Source: Hymenobacter canadensis (lineage in GTDB: Bacteria > Bacteroidota > Bacteroidia > Cytophagales > Hymenobacteraceae). Taken from it: DNA of 64,000 nt. The position numbers and the translations under genes are program-made. Positions 35,887 through 44,922 of the stretch are shown here, piece by piece. Each line of letters begins with the position of its first letter. Within the stretch, counting starts at the first letter, position 1. The notes under the pieces were generated by a model that was not told the DNA's origin, did no database searches, and saw only the letters and a program-made list of their open reading frames with translations. The stretch covers positions 2,170,001-2,234,000 of the forward strand of contig NZ_CP114767.1 in the NCBI RefSeq assembly GCF_027359925.1. The letters run 5' to 3'.

Positions 35887-38800
35887 CTAGAACGTGCCAG
35901 CCAGCCGCAGCTGGTAAGTGCGCGGAATCGGCACGTTGCCGAAGTCAATGGCTCGCAGCAGATCCGACGAGCCGCCAGCGCTGGTTTCGGGGTCGAAGCC
36001 CTTGTAGTCGTCCCAGGAGTAGAGGTTGCGGCCTACCACCGACACGCTCAGGTTGCTGATAGACTTGCTGACGGTAGGCAGCGTGTAGGTCAGGGCGGTT
36101 TCGCGCAGCTTCACGTAGGAGCCGTCATCCACCCGAAACTCCTGGGTGTTGTACACGCTGAAGATGTAGCCCCGGGGCAGCTCACCGCGCAGCTCCTTCT
36201 CGGCCAGGTCGCCGAGGCCCACGCCCTGCCGGGTGCGGTAGTCGGCGTTGAATACGTCCACACCCTGCACGGCATCGAGCAGCACGCGCAAGCCCAGCCG
36301 CTTGTAGGTGAAGTTGGTGCTGAACGAGCCGGTCCAGTCGGGGTTGGGATTGCCGATAACCACGTTGGCAATGCTGGTGCCCTGCGCGTAGCTGGGCTGG
36401 CCGTCGGAGTTGCGGGCCGGCGTAAAGGCCGTAGAACCGGTGCTCTGGCCGGTGGTGCGCTCATCCTGCGGGAAGCCCTGGGGCGTGAGCAGCAGCGAGC
36501 CGTCGGGGTTGCGGGCGTAGGCCGAGCCGTAGAACACGCCCGCAGGCTGCCCGTTCAGCAGATACACCGGCGCCCCCGTCACGTTGTCAATCAGGATGGC
36601 CGACGAGCCCACCAGGTCCACAATCTTGTTGCGGTTGCGGCTGTAGATGGCCGTAAAGTCCCAGCTGAAATCGGTGGTTTTAACCGGCGACACGCTCAAT
36701 TGCACCTCCACGCCTTTGTTGTTGAGCCGGGCCACGTTCTCCACAATGGACGAGCCCCCACGCGACGGCGCAATCGTGCGGTCCACCACCAGATCCTTGG
36801 TTTTCTGGTCGTAGACCGTCACGCCCAGGCCCAGCCGGTCGTTCAGGAAGCCCAGGTCGGCGCCCACTTCCAGCTCGGCCACGCGCTCCGGCCGCACCCG
36901 CGGGTTGGCCAGGCGAGCGTTGGGCAGAAACGTGGCGCGGCCCTGAAAGGCCACTGGCGTAAACTGGTAGAATCGGTCGTAGCTGTCGATGCCGTTCAGG
37001 TTGCCGGCCTCGCCGTAGCTAGCGCGCAGCTTCAACGAGTTGAAGGCCGTGGCGTAGCCGGCATTCTTCCAGAAGCCCAGATCAGACAGCACCAGTGAGC
37101 CGCTCACTTTGGGGTAATACTGGTTTGTTTCGGAAGGCGAGAACTTCGACGACCGGTCGCGCCGGATGGCGGCCGTCAGGAAGGCAAGGTTGCGAAACCC
37201 GATAGTACCCTGGCCGAACACGCCGCTCAGATCAAACTGATCGAGCCCGTAGCTGGAGGCCACCGTGGTGCTGCCCGAGCCGCTGACCGTGGAGATAAAC
37301 GGCGTCTGGTTCTGGCCCTGGGTGCGCACCAGCTCGCTGCGCAGGTACTGGTAGCTGTAACCGGCCAGCAGCGTCAGCTTGAGGTTTTCGGTGAACTGCC
37401 GCTCGTAGCCCAGGTTCACGTCGGAGTTCAACTGCAGCACGTTGTTGTTGGCGTTGGCCGCGAAGCCCAGCGGGTAGCGGGCCAGCGGCAGGCCGGCCGT
37501 GGCCTGGTACGGGTAGGGCCGGATGTAGTTCTGCCCCGCCTGCGAGTAGGTATCCACGCCCAGAATGTAGTCGAGCGAGAAGCCCGCAAACGGCGTTAGG
37601 TTCACCTGCAGGTCGCTGATGGTGCGGTTGATGCGCTGCGTGAACTTCATGTCCTCGATGGTGGACAGCGGGTTGACGCGGGTGGGTTCCACGGCCTGCA
37701 GGTTGCCGTTGAGGTCGCGCTGGTTGATGTCGTAGATGTTGTTGGTGATGTTGATGGAGTTAATGGGGCTGTAGAACACGTTGCCATTGGCTTTCTCGTT
37801 TGAGAAGCTGTTGTTGTAGGCAATGCCCGCCGAAGCCCGCGCCCAACTGGCGAAGCGTTGCTCTACGCGGGCCCGCAGGTTGTAGCGCGTGAAGTCAGTA
37901 CCGTCGATAATGCCTTGGTTTTTCAGGTAGCCCGCCGACACCAGATACTGCGTCCGCTCAGCCCCGCCCGCCACCGATACGCCGTTATCGGTGCCGTAGC
38001 CGGTTCGGAAGATGTCGTTGAAGTAGTCGTAGCGGGGCACGTCCACGAGGTTGGTGGCCAGCTGGGTGGTGGCCCCGGCCCGCGTGATGCCGGTGGTGGT
38101 GGTGCTGGGGTTGGCAGTCAGCTGCTGGGGCGTTGGCGCCCCGATGGTGTAGAGTCGCAGCCCCGCAAACCCAAACTGCTTGCCATAGGTATTCACCGGC
38201 AATGATTTACGTAGCTCGTTGATGCTGAAACTGGTGTACACCGATACCCGCGCCGCGCCGGCCACGCCGCGCTTGGTGGTGATGAGCACCACGCCGTTGG
38301 AGGCCCGCGAGCCGTACTGCGCCGCCGCCGCCGCCCCGTTTATCACGTTGATGCTGGCAATGTCGTTGGGGTTGAGGTCGGCCAGGCGGTTCTGCCCGGC
38401 GTTGGCCGACCCGATATCCGGCCCCGCCGCCAGCTGCGACACGTTGGTGCTGTTGTTGCTCACAATCACGCCGTCAATCACATACAGCGGGTCGGAGGAG
38501 CCCCGCAGCGAGTGAATCCCGCGCAGCCGCACCGACATGGAGCCGGAAGGGTCGCCGGAGTTCTGCACGATCTGGGCGCCGGGCAGCTTGCCCTGCAAAG
38601 CGTTGAGGGCGCCGCCGGTGCCGCTCTGCACCAGGTCGCGGGCCGTTACGGTGCTGATGGCGTTGCCAAGCTCGCGCTTGTTCACGCTGATGGTGGAGCC
38701 GATAACCACTACGTCGTCGAGGTTCTGGCTGGCTTCGGCCAACGACACGTCGGTGGTGACGCTGGCGCTGCTGCCCACCGTGACGGTGCGGTTCTGGGTG

Positions 38801-39081
38801 CGGTAGCCGATGGTGGAAAACGTGAGGGTGTAAGTGCCGGGCGCCACCTGCACGGGCAGCGTGTAGTTGCCGTCGGTGTTGGTGGCGGTGCCGAGCGTAG
38901 TGCCCCCGAGCAGCACGGTGGTGCCGGGCAGGCCCTGCCCCCGCTCATCGGTGACGCGGCCCTGCAGCGTATAGGGCTGCCGCGTGCCATCCTGGGCCAG
39001 CGCTGGCACGGCTACCAGCACGCTCAGCAGCGGCCCGCCCAGCGAACGGGCCAGCCGGGCAAAAGAGTAGGAGTTTTGCAT
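35887..39081 (-). CDS. SusC/RagA family TonB-linked outer membrane transporter
   Basis: 1064 residues. A signal peptide is followed by a carboxypeptidase-like domain (about 36-115; LQGRVTDERGQGLPGTTVLLGGT), then the plug with the SusC signature RGIHSLRGSSDPLYVIDGV and the linked GAAAAAQYGSRASNGVVLITTK. The rest is a 22-strand-type beta-barrel ending in TYQLRLAGTF. It imports an oligomer captured by the SusD next door using TonB energy. The substrate is unknown, though the NagB-PIG-L and DUF5009 neighbours point to an amino sugar. The start at 39081 gives a basic N-terminus and a hydrophobic core at about 12-28. Confidence 0.93.
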   Translation of the reverse strand: MQNSYSFARLARSLGGPLLSVLVAVPALAQDGTRQPYTLQGRVTDERGQGLPGTTVLLGGTTLGTATNTDGNYTLPVQVAPGTYTLTFSTIGYRTQNRTVTVGSSASVTTDVSLAEASQNLDDVVVIGSTISVNKRELGNAISTVTARDLVQSGTGGALNALQGKLPGAQIVQNSGDPSGSMSVRLRGIHSLRGSSDPLYVIDGVIVSNNSTNVSQLAAGPDIGSANAGQNRLADLNPNDIASINVINGAAAAAQYGSRASNGVVLITTKRGVAGAARVSVYTSFSINELRKSLPVNTYGKQFGFAGLRLYTIGAPTPQQLTANPSTTTTGITRAGATTQLATNLVDVPRYDYFNDIFRTGYGTDNGVSVAGGAERTQYLVSAGYLKNQGIIDGTDFTRYNLRARVEQRFASWARASAGIAYNNSFSNEKANGNVFYSPINSINITNNIYDINQRDLNGNLQAVEPTRVNPLSTIEDMKFTQRINRTISDLQVNLTPFAGFSLDYILGVDTYSQAGQNYIRPYPYQATAGLPLARYPLGFAANANNNVLQLNSDVNLGYERQFTENLKLTLLAGYSYQYLRSELVRTQGQNQTPFISTVSGSGSTTVASSYGLDQFDLSGVFGQGTIGFRNLAFLTAAIRRDRSSKFSPSETNQYYPKVSGSLVLSDLGFWKNAGYATAFNSLKLRASYGEAGNLNGIDSYDRFYQFTPVAFQGRATFLPNARLANPRVRPERVAELEVGADLGFLNDRLGLGVTVYDQKTKDLVVDRTIAPSRGGSSIVENVARLNNKGVEVQLSVSPVKTTDFSWDFTAIYSRNRNKIVDLVGSSAILIDNVTGAPVYLLNGQPAGVFYGSAYARNPDGSLLLTPQGFPQDERTTGQSTGSTAFTPARNSDGQPSYAQGTSIANVVIGNPNPDWTGSFSTNFTYKRLGLRVLLDAVQGVDVFNADYRTRQGVGLGDLAEKELRGELPRGYIFSVYNTQEFRVDDGSYVKLRETALTYTLPTVSKSISNLSVSVVGRNLYSWDDYKGFDPETSAGGSSDLLRAIDFGNVPIPRTYQLRLAGTF

Positions 39082-39409
39082 AGGTGAGAAGGAAAAAAGA
39101 GTGGGAAGTGAAGCGTAATGCTCAGGAAATATATACTATTATTCCTGTAAATAATACCAGCAAAAATCCTGTCGTTTTCTGGTACTCGACCCTCGCTTAC
39201 ATGCCTGCAGCGCCTGGTTTGGCACAGATAATTGGCGCAGGTCAGCCGCCCGGAATTTTGCTTAAAGGCTGTTTGAGTCTATGTACACGGTCATGCTGAG
39301 CCTGCCAAAGCATCTCTACCGCTTCGTTGCCAAAGTAATCTGATTACTACTCGGTAGAGATGCTTCGGCAAGCTCAGCATGACCGTTGCCACAGGCTTCC
39401 CCCCCCCTT
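39082..39409. other. Intergenic region between susC and the NagB-PIG-L gene
   Basis: No gene seen in 328 bases. The part next to the SusC start (39110-39180) is AT-rich and probably holds the SusC promoter on the minus strand, though no exact TAnnTTTG box is found there. The part from 39288 is the palindromic repeat. A C-run (39399-39405) precedes the NagB-PIG-L stop. Confidence 0.5.
39288..39385. repeat. Dispersed palindromic repeat, family 1, intact hairpin
   Basis: 34-bp arms at 39288-39321 and 39352-39385 pair with two mismatches. Each reads from the outside as CGGTCATGCTGAGC...GCATCTCTACCG. It is nearly identical in its arms to the copy at 49001-49094, but the 30-base loop differs. Confidence 0.85.
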
Positions 39410-41332
39410 TTAGAAATGCCAACGCACGAAGGCTTCGATGCCTTCGTATTCGGGCAGGCCCAGCTGATCGTAGAGGCGGGCGGTGGTGCGGTTGCGCTCC
39501 TCGGCGCGCTGCCAAAACTCGCGCTGGTCGGCACCCGGGAACAGCGGCCGGTCTTTCTGGCTCTGGTGCTTGAAGATGGCGCGGCGCTTGCGCGTGAGCT
39601 CCTGCGGGCTCAGGGGCACGGCCATTTCAATCTGGGCCACGTCCCACTCCTGCCAGGCGCCGCGGTACAGCCACACCCAGCAGTCTGAGAGCCAAGGCGT
39701 GCCCGCCGCCTTCAGCCGCCGCACCGCCTCGAAGATGGCCGCCAGACACACGCGGTGCGTGCCATGCGGGTCGCTCAGGTCGCCGGCGGCGTAGATCTGG
39801 TGGGGCTGCAGGCGGTTGAGCAGGTCGATGGTGAACTGGATGTCTTCTTCGCCGAGCGGCTTTTTGCGCACCCGGCCGGTTTCGTAGAACGGCAGGTCCT
39901 GGAAGTGGGCGCGGGTGTCGGGGTCGAGGCCGGCGTAGCGCAGGGCGCTTTTGGCCTCGCCGCGCCGGATCAGGCCCTTGATCTGCTGCACCTCGTCGGA
40001 ATCCACCTGGCCGGGCTGCTTGTTTTTCAGGAAATCGGCCACGCGCTGGTAAAGCGTTTCGGCCGGCTGCTCGTCGAAGCGGAAGGCCTCGTCGTAGTCG
40101 GCCACGAAGTCGGCAAAGCGGATGGCCTCGTCATCGAACACGGCAATGTTGCCGGAAGTCTGGTACGCCACGTGCACTTCATGGCCCTGGTCCACCAGCC
40201 GAATCAGCGTGCCGCCCATGGAAATAACGTCGTCGTCGGGATGGGGCGAGAAGATGAGGGCCCGTTTGGGGAAAGGCGCGGCCCGCTCGGGGCGGTGGGT
40301 GTCGTCGGCGGTGGGCTTGCCGCCGGGCCAGCCCGTGATGGTGTGCTGCAGCTCGTTGAACACCCGGATATTGAGGCTGTACGCCTGCCCTTCGGCTTCA
40401 GCCAGCAGGTCGGAAAGGCCGTTTTCGTTGTAGTCTTCGTCGGTGAGCTTGAGGATGGGCTTTTCCACCAGCCGGGCCAGCCACGTCACGGCCTTGCGCA
40501 CCTGGGCGGCGTCTTGCCAGTCGCTGGCCTGGCCGGCCAGCCAGGGCGTTTTGCGCGAGCTGAGCTCGGCGGCGGCGGCCTCATCGAGCACGGCCTGCAC
40601 GGCGGGGTGGTGCTGCAGGTAGGTGGCCGGCACGGTGTCGGTGGGCTCGCCTTCCACCATGCGCTTTATCACGGCGGCTTTGCCCTCGCCCCAGGCCAGC
40701 AGCACAATGTGGCGGGCTTCCAGGATGGTGCCCACGCCCATCGTAATGGCGCGGCGCGGCACGTTTTCCTCGCCGTAGAAGTCGGAGGCGGCATCGGTGC
40801 GCGTGATGTGGTCGAGGGTGATGAGGCGGGTGCGCGAGGCGGCGCCGGAGCCGGGCTCGTTGAAGCCGATGTGGCCGGTGCGCCCGATGCCCAGCAACTG
40901 CCAGTCTATGCCGCCGGCCTCCCGGATCTGCTCTTCGTAGCGGCGGCAGAACTCGCCTACCTGCTCGGCGGGCACGGTGCCGTCGGGGATGTGCACGTTT
41001 TCGGGCCGGATGTCGATGTGGTCGAACAGGTACTCGCGCATGAACCGCACGTAGCTCTGCAGCGAGTCGGGCGCCATCGGAAAATACTCGTCGAGGTTGA
41101 AGCTGACAACGTTCTGGAAGCTCAGCCCCTCTTCCCGATGCAGCCGCACCAGCTCCTCGTACACCCGCGTCGGCGACGAGCCCGTGGCCAGGCCCAGCAC
41201 GGCCGGGCGGCCCTCCTGGGCGCGCTGCCGGATAAAGGCGGCCAGCTCGCGGGCCACCTGCACGGAGGCCTGCTCAGAATCGGGGAAGATGCGGACGGGC
41301 ACGCGCGAGGCGGCAGGGCTGGCAGCAGACAT
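39410..41332 (-). CDS. Glucosamine-6-phosphate deaminase-like domain fused to a PIG-L/LmbE deacetylase domain
   Basis: 640 residues from the ATG at 41332. Residues 1-270 are NagB-like: VSFNLDEYFP with Asp81, and GIGRTGHIGFNEPGS with His154 and Glu159. In E. coli NagB the residue two before that His is the catalytic Asp141; here it is Thr152. Residues 355 onward are a PIG-L zinc deacetylase with SPHPDDDVISMGG (HPDDD at 364-368) and DPHGTHR. The fusion could couple N-deacetylation and deamination of an amino-sugar phosphate (inference). It is encoded between two SusC genes. A 25-residue longer start exists but is unlike NagB. Confidence 0.88.
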   Translation of the reverse strand: MSAASPAASRVPVRIFPDSEQASVQVARELAAFIRQRAQEGRPAVLGLATGSSPTRVYEELVRLHREEGLSFQNVVSFNLDEYFPMAPDSLQSYVRFMREYLFDHIDIRPENVHIPDGTVPAEQVGEFCRRYEEQIREAGGIDWQLLGIGRTGHIGFNEPGSGAASRTRLITLDHITRTDAASDFYGEENVPRRAITMGVGTILEARHIVLLAWGEGKAAVIKRMVEGEPTDTVPATYLQHHPAVQAVLDEAAAAELSSRKTPWLAGQASDWQDAAQVRKAVTWLARLVEKPILKLTDEDYNENGLSDLLAEAEGQAYSLNIRVFNELQHTITGWPGGKPTADDTHRPERAAPFPKRALIFSPHPDDDVISMGGTLIRLVDQGHEVHVAYQTSGNIAVFDDEAIRFADFVADYDEAFRFDEQPAETLYQRVADFLKNKQPGQVDSDEVQQIKGLIRRGEAKSALRYAGLDPDTRAHFQDLPFYETGRVRKKPLGEEDIQFTIDLLNRLQPHQIYAAGDLSDPHGTHRVCLAAIFEAVRRLKAAGTPWLSDCWVWLYRGAWQEWDVAQIEMAVPLSPQELTRKRRAIFKHQSQKDRPLFPGADQREFWQRAEERNRTTARLYDQLGLPEYEGIEAFVRWHF

Positions 41333-41435
41333 AGCAAACGGAACAGGTGGAAGATGGACACGGAAAGCGCGGAAAAATGGAGCTTTGACGGCAGCATTCA
41401 AAGTCAAATTTCTACTAAATAAAATACCATATATA

Positions 41436-41467
41436 GTTGGCTGCTATTGTGCAGCTTTCTAGCTTTA
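41436..41467 (+). promoter_or_regulatory. Probable promoter of the second susC gene
   Basis: TTG at 41436-41438 and TAGCTTTA at 41460-41467 (seven of eight positions of TAnnTTTG) are separated by 21 bases, near the normal -33/-7 spacing. Transcription from here would give a leader of about 220 bases containing a small ORF and a terminator hairpin. Confidence 0.4.
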
Positions 41468-41553
41468 ATCCCGACTTTTTTTTCTACCCACCGGTTATTC
41501 CGATTCATTCACCCCGGAAAAACCGCTAAAAAGCCTGCTATACGCCCTTTTTT

Positions 41554-41628
41554 ATGGCCAACGCATTACTCTGTTGTTTGCTGTCCGCGTGCCTGTTCCA
41601 GGGCCGGCCGAAACCAGACTGCGACTAG
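41554..41628 (+). CDS. Possible 24-residue Cys-rich leader peptide
   Basis: ATG at 41554 opens a 24-codon frame that reads MANALLCCLLSACLFQGRP then KPDCD and ends at TAG. It has four cysteines in the first 13 residues plus one near the end, and a hydrophobic core like a truncated lipoprotein signal. Its last codons and stop fall inside the terminator hairpin in front of the SusC gene, the arrangement expected of a leader peptide that controls read-through. It may equally be chance; no homologue can be checked here. Confidence 0.3.
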   Translation: MANALLCCLLSACLFQGRPKPDCD

Positions 41629-41652
41629 CAGCCCGGTTTCGGCCGTTTCTTT
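41605..41652 (+). terminator. Terminator hairpin in the susC leader (possible attenuator)
   Basis: CGGCCGAAACC (41605-41615) pairs perfectly with GGTTTCGGCCG (41635-41645) and is followed by TTTCTTTTT. It stands 46 bases before the susC ATG, with no other plus-strand gene upstream, so it ends a short leader transcript or attenuates susC. Confidence 0.75.
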
Positions 41653-41697
41653 TTCGCTTATCTCTCACTCACCCCACACCTTCCCCCCTTCCTCTCT

Positions 41698-44600
41698 ATG
41701 AACAGACTCTACTTGCTAGCGCCGGTCCTGAGCGTGGCGGCGGCCCTCCCCGGCTACGCCCAGCAGAACCTGCGCACGGTCACGGGCATCGTGACGGATG
41801 CCACCAATACGCCGCTGCCCGGCGTGACGGTGCTCGTGAAAGGCACCACCAACGGCGCCAGCACCGGCACCGACGGGCGCTACTCGCTGCAGGCAGCCCC
41901 CGGCAGCACGCTCAGCTTCAGCTTCATCGGCTACACCAGCCAGGAGCGCGCCGTCGGACCCGACGGGGCTGTGGATATCAGCCTGAAGGAGAATACCACG
42001 GCCCTGAACGACGTCATCGTAACAGCCTTCGGCATCAAGCAGGAGCGCCGCCAGGTGAACTACGGGGCGCAGGAAGTCACCAGCAAGGACATCATCGAGT
42101 CGCGCCAGCCTAACATTGTAAATGCCCTGCAGGGCAAGGTGGCGGGTGTGCAGGTAACCAGTTCGGGTGGCGGGGCCGGCGAAGGAGCTTCCATCGTTAT
42201 CCGGGGCGGCAACTCGCTCGATGGCGACAACCAGCCGCTGTTCGTGATTGACGGCATTATCATGGACAACACTTCTTTTTCGGAGTCGACGGCGCCGGGG
42301 GGCGGCTCGGCCTTCAACGGGTTGCTGGGCCGCTCGGTGTCGTCGCAGAACCGCGCCGCCGACATCAATCCCGAGGACGTGGAAACCATGACCGTGCTGA
42401 AAGGCGCGGCCGCGGCGGCCCTCTACGGCTCGCGGGCGGCCAGCGGCGCCGTTATCATCACCACCAAGAAAGGCAAAGCCGGCGTCGTGACCGTGGACTA
42501 CCGCACGCAGGTGTCTGTGGACGAGGTAAACCGCCTGCCCAAGCTACAGGGCGTATACAAGCAGGGTGCGCTAGGCGTCTTCGATCCGACCACGCGTATT
42601 TCGTGGGGGCCGCAGTTTGCGCCCGGCGAAACGGTGTACGACAACCTGGGCGACTTTTACAAAACTGCCTACAACTTCCAGAACTACCTGACCGTGACGG
42701 GTGGCACCGAGAAAGGCTCGTTCCTGCTCTCGGCCTCGCACCTCGACCAGACCGGCGTGGCCCGCAGCTCGGAGTTCGACAAGAGCACCGTGCGGCTGTC
42801 GGGCACGCTGCAGGTATCGCCGAAGATCCGGGCGCAGGGCTCGGCGCAGTACCTGAACTCGGGGGGCCGCCGGCCGCTGCAGGGCCCCGGCCTGTTTGGC
42901 GGTTCGGGCGGCTTTATGGTAAGCTTGCTGACCTGGCCCCGTAACGATGACACCCGCAACTACCTCAACCCCGATGGCACCCGCCGCCGCCTGATTGGCG
43001 GCATCGGCAGCTCCGACGCCGACAACCCCTACTTCACGGTAGAGCGCAACCCGATTACGGACCGCACCAACCGCCTCATCGGCAACGCCCAGCTGACGTA
43101 CGACCCCTTCAAGTGGCTGACCATTAGCTACAACTTGGGCACTGACTTGTATACTGAGCGGCTGCGCTCCGTCCGGGCGGTGGGCACCTCGCAGCCCGGC
43201 AACCAGGACGGCGGCATTTCGGAAACTACCACCCAGAACCGACTGCTCAACTCCAACCTGACGGCTATTCTATCGCACTCATTTTCGGAAAACGTGGGCG
43301 CCACGCTGCTGCTGGGCAACACCGTGGAGCAGGGCCTGCGCGAAACCACCGACATCATCGGGCTGGTGTTTCGCTCGCCCAACTTCAACTCCATCAACAA
43401 CACCGTGAACCGCGGCGCGCTGACGACCAACTCGTTGCGGCGACTGGTGGCCAACTTCGCCCGCGTCAACCTGGATTTGTTCAAGCAGGTGACGGTGGAG
43501 GCAAGTGTGCGCCTCGACCAATCCTCGACGTTGCCGCGGCCCAACCTAAACAAGAATTACGGCAAGCCCTTCGTCTATGGCTCGGCTACGCTGGGCTACG
43601 AATTTTCGCGCACGCTGGGCCTCGACAACAGTTCCATTATGAACTACGGCAAGCTACGGCTGGCCGTGGCCGAAGTGGGCAAGGATACCGCCCCCTACCG
43701 CGTGGAGTCGCCGCTGGCCCAGAGCACCTACATCGGAGCCGGCTTCCGGCCGGGCTTCTTCGGCTCGAACGCGCTGCTCAAGCCGGAGCGCACCCGTTCC
43801 TATGAGGCTGGCCTGGACTTCCAGTTCCTGAAAGGCCGCCTGGGCCTGGATGCCGGCGTGTACTACTCGGAAACCCGCGACCAGCTGATTGCGCCCCGCG
43901 TCAGCCAAGCCTCGGGCTACATTCTGCAGTACATCAACGGCGGTACCGTTACCAACAAGGGTGTGGAAATTGCCCTGAACGGCCGGCCTGTGCAGACGGC
44001 TTCGGGCTTTACCTGGGACGTGCTGGCCAACTTCTTCCACAATCAGAACCGCGCCAAAAAGTTACCCAGCTTCCTGACCGAAGTCAACCAGTCGGATGCC
44101 TTTGTAATTGATGTGGCCCGGGGCAGCGCATTCCCCAACCGGCCCATCACGTCCATCGGCGTGCAGGACTACGCCCGCGTGACGGATACTTCGTCGCCGT
44201 ATTTCGGGCAGGTGATTATCAGCCCCACCACCGGCTATCCGTCGGTGGTAGCGGGCACCTACGTGTACGCCGGCGACCGGGCCCCGCAGTTCACCACCCA
44301 GATTACTAACACACTGGCCTACAAAGGCCTGTCGCTGGCCTTCATGATGGACTTCCGCAAGGGCGGCGACGTGGTGAACGGCAACGAGTGGGTGACTGTG
44401 CGCTCGGGCCTGAGCAACAAGACCCTGGACCGCAACAAAACCGCCGTTATCGAGGGCGTGGTGCGCGCTTCCGACGGCTCGTATTCGCCAAACACGCGCC
44501 CCGTGGAGCTGACGCAGGGCTACTTCATCAACCAGATAGCCGGCACCGGCTGGGCTTTCGTGGAAGATGGCTCCTGGACGCGCCTGCGGTACGCTACGCT

Positions 44601-44823
44601 GGCCTACCGGCTGCCGGCCGCGTGGCTGGGCAAGAGCTTCGTGAAAGGCGCTGAGCTGAGCGTGACGGGCCGCAACCTGGTGCTGTTTACCAATTACTCT
44701 GGCGCTGACCCCGAAACGGCCGCGGCTGGTGCCGGCGTGCGCGGCGGCGGCTCCGGCGGCTTCGACTACGGCAGCACGCCCGCTACCCGCGGCGTGGACA
44801 TGGCCCTGCGCGTGAATTTTTAA
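41698..44823 (+). CDS. SusC/RagA family TonB-linked outer membrane transporter (second)
   Basis: 1041 residues. A signal peptide ending PGYAQ is followed by a carboxypeptidase-like domain (about 25-95; GIVTDATNTPLPGVTVLVKGTT), then the plug motifs ALQGKVAGVQV, IRGGNSLDGDNQPLFVIDGI and KGAAAAALYGSRAASGAVIITTKKG. A full beta-barrel follows, ending in GVDMALRVNF. It differs in sequence from the SusC at 35887, so it probably takes a different substrate. Its SusD partner starts 99 bases downstream on the same strand. Leader region: see the terminator hairpin at 41605-41652. Confidence 0.93.
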   Translation: MNRLYLLAPVLSVAAALPGYAQQNLRTVTGIVTDATNTPLPGVTVLVKGTTNGASTGTDGRYSLQAAPGSTLSFSFIGYTSQERAVGPDGAVDISLKENTTALNDVIVTAFGIKQERRQVNYGAQEVTSKDIIESRQPNIVNALQGKVAGVQVTSSGGGAGEGASIVIRGGNSLDGDNQPLFVIDGIIMDNTSFSESTAPGGGSAFNGLLGRSVSSQNRAADINPEDVETMTVLKGAAAAALYGSRAASGAVIITTKKGKAGVVTVDYRTQVSVDEVNRLPKLQGVYKQGALGVFDPTTRISWGPQFAPGETVYDNLGDFYKTAYNFQNYLTVTGGTEKGSFLLSASHLDQTGVARSSEFDKSTVRLSGTLQVSPKIRAQGSAQYLNSGGRRPLQGPGLFGGSGGFMVSLLTWPRNDDTRNYLNPDGTRRRLIGGIGSSDADNPYFTVERNPITDRTNRLIGNAQLTYDPFKWLTISYNLGTDLYTERLRSVRAVGTSQPGNQDGGISETTTQNRLLNSNLTAILSHSFSENVGATLLLGNTVEQGLRETTDIIGLVFRSPNFNSINNTVNRGALTTNSLRRLVANFARVNLDLFKQVTVEASVRLDQSSTLPRPNLNKNYGKPFVYGSATLGYEFSRTLGLDNSSIMNYGKLRLAVAEVGKDTAPYRVESPLAQSTYIGAGFRPGFFGSNALLKPERTRSYEAGLDFQFLKGRLGLDAGVYYSETRDQLIAPRVSQASGYILQYINGGTVTNKGVEIALNGRPVQTASGFTWDVLANFFHNQNRAKKLPSFLTEVNQSDAFVIDVARGSAFPNRPITSIGVQDYARVTDTSSPYFGQVIISPTTGYPSVVAGTYVYAGDRAPQFTTQITNTLAYKGLSLAFMMDFRKGGDVVNGNEWVTVRSGLSNKTLDRNKTAVIEGVVRASDGSYSPNTRPVELTQGYFINQIAGTGWAFVEDGSWTRLRYATLAYRLPAAWLGKSFVKGAELSVTGRNLVLFTNYSGADPETAAAGAGVRGGGSGGFDYGSTPATRGVDMALRVNF

Positions 44824-44922
44824 TTGAATTGTTGCATTGCCTAATGGCTAAATGACTGAACGTTCAGCGAGCATCCAGAACAAATAATCATTTGCTAATT
44901 AAGCAATTAAGCCATACATAAC

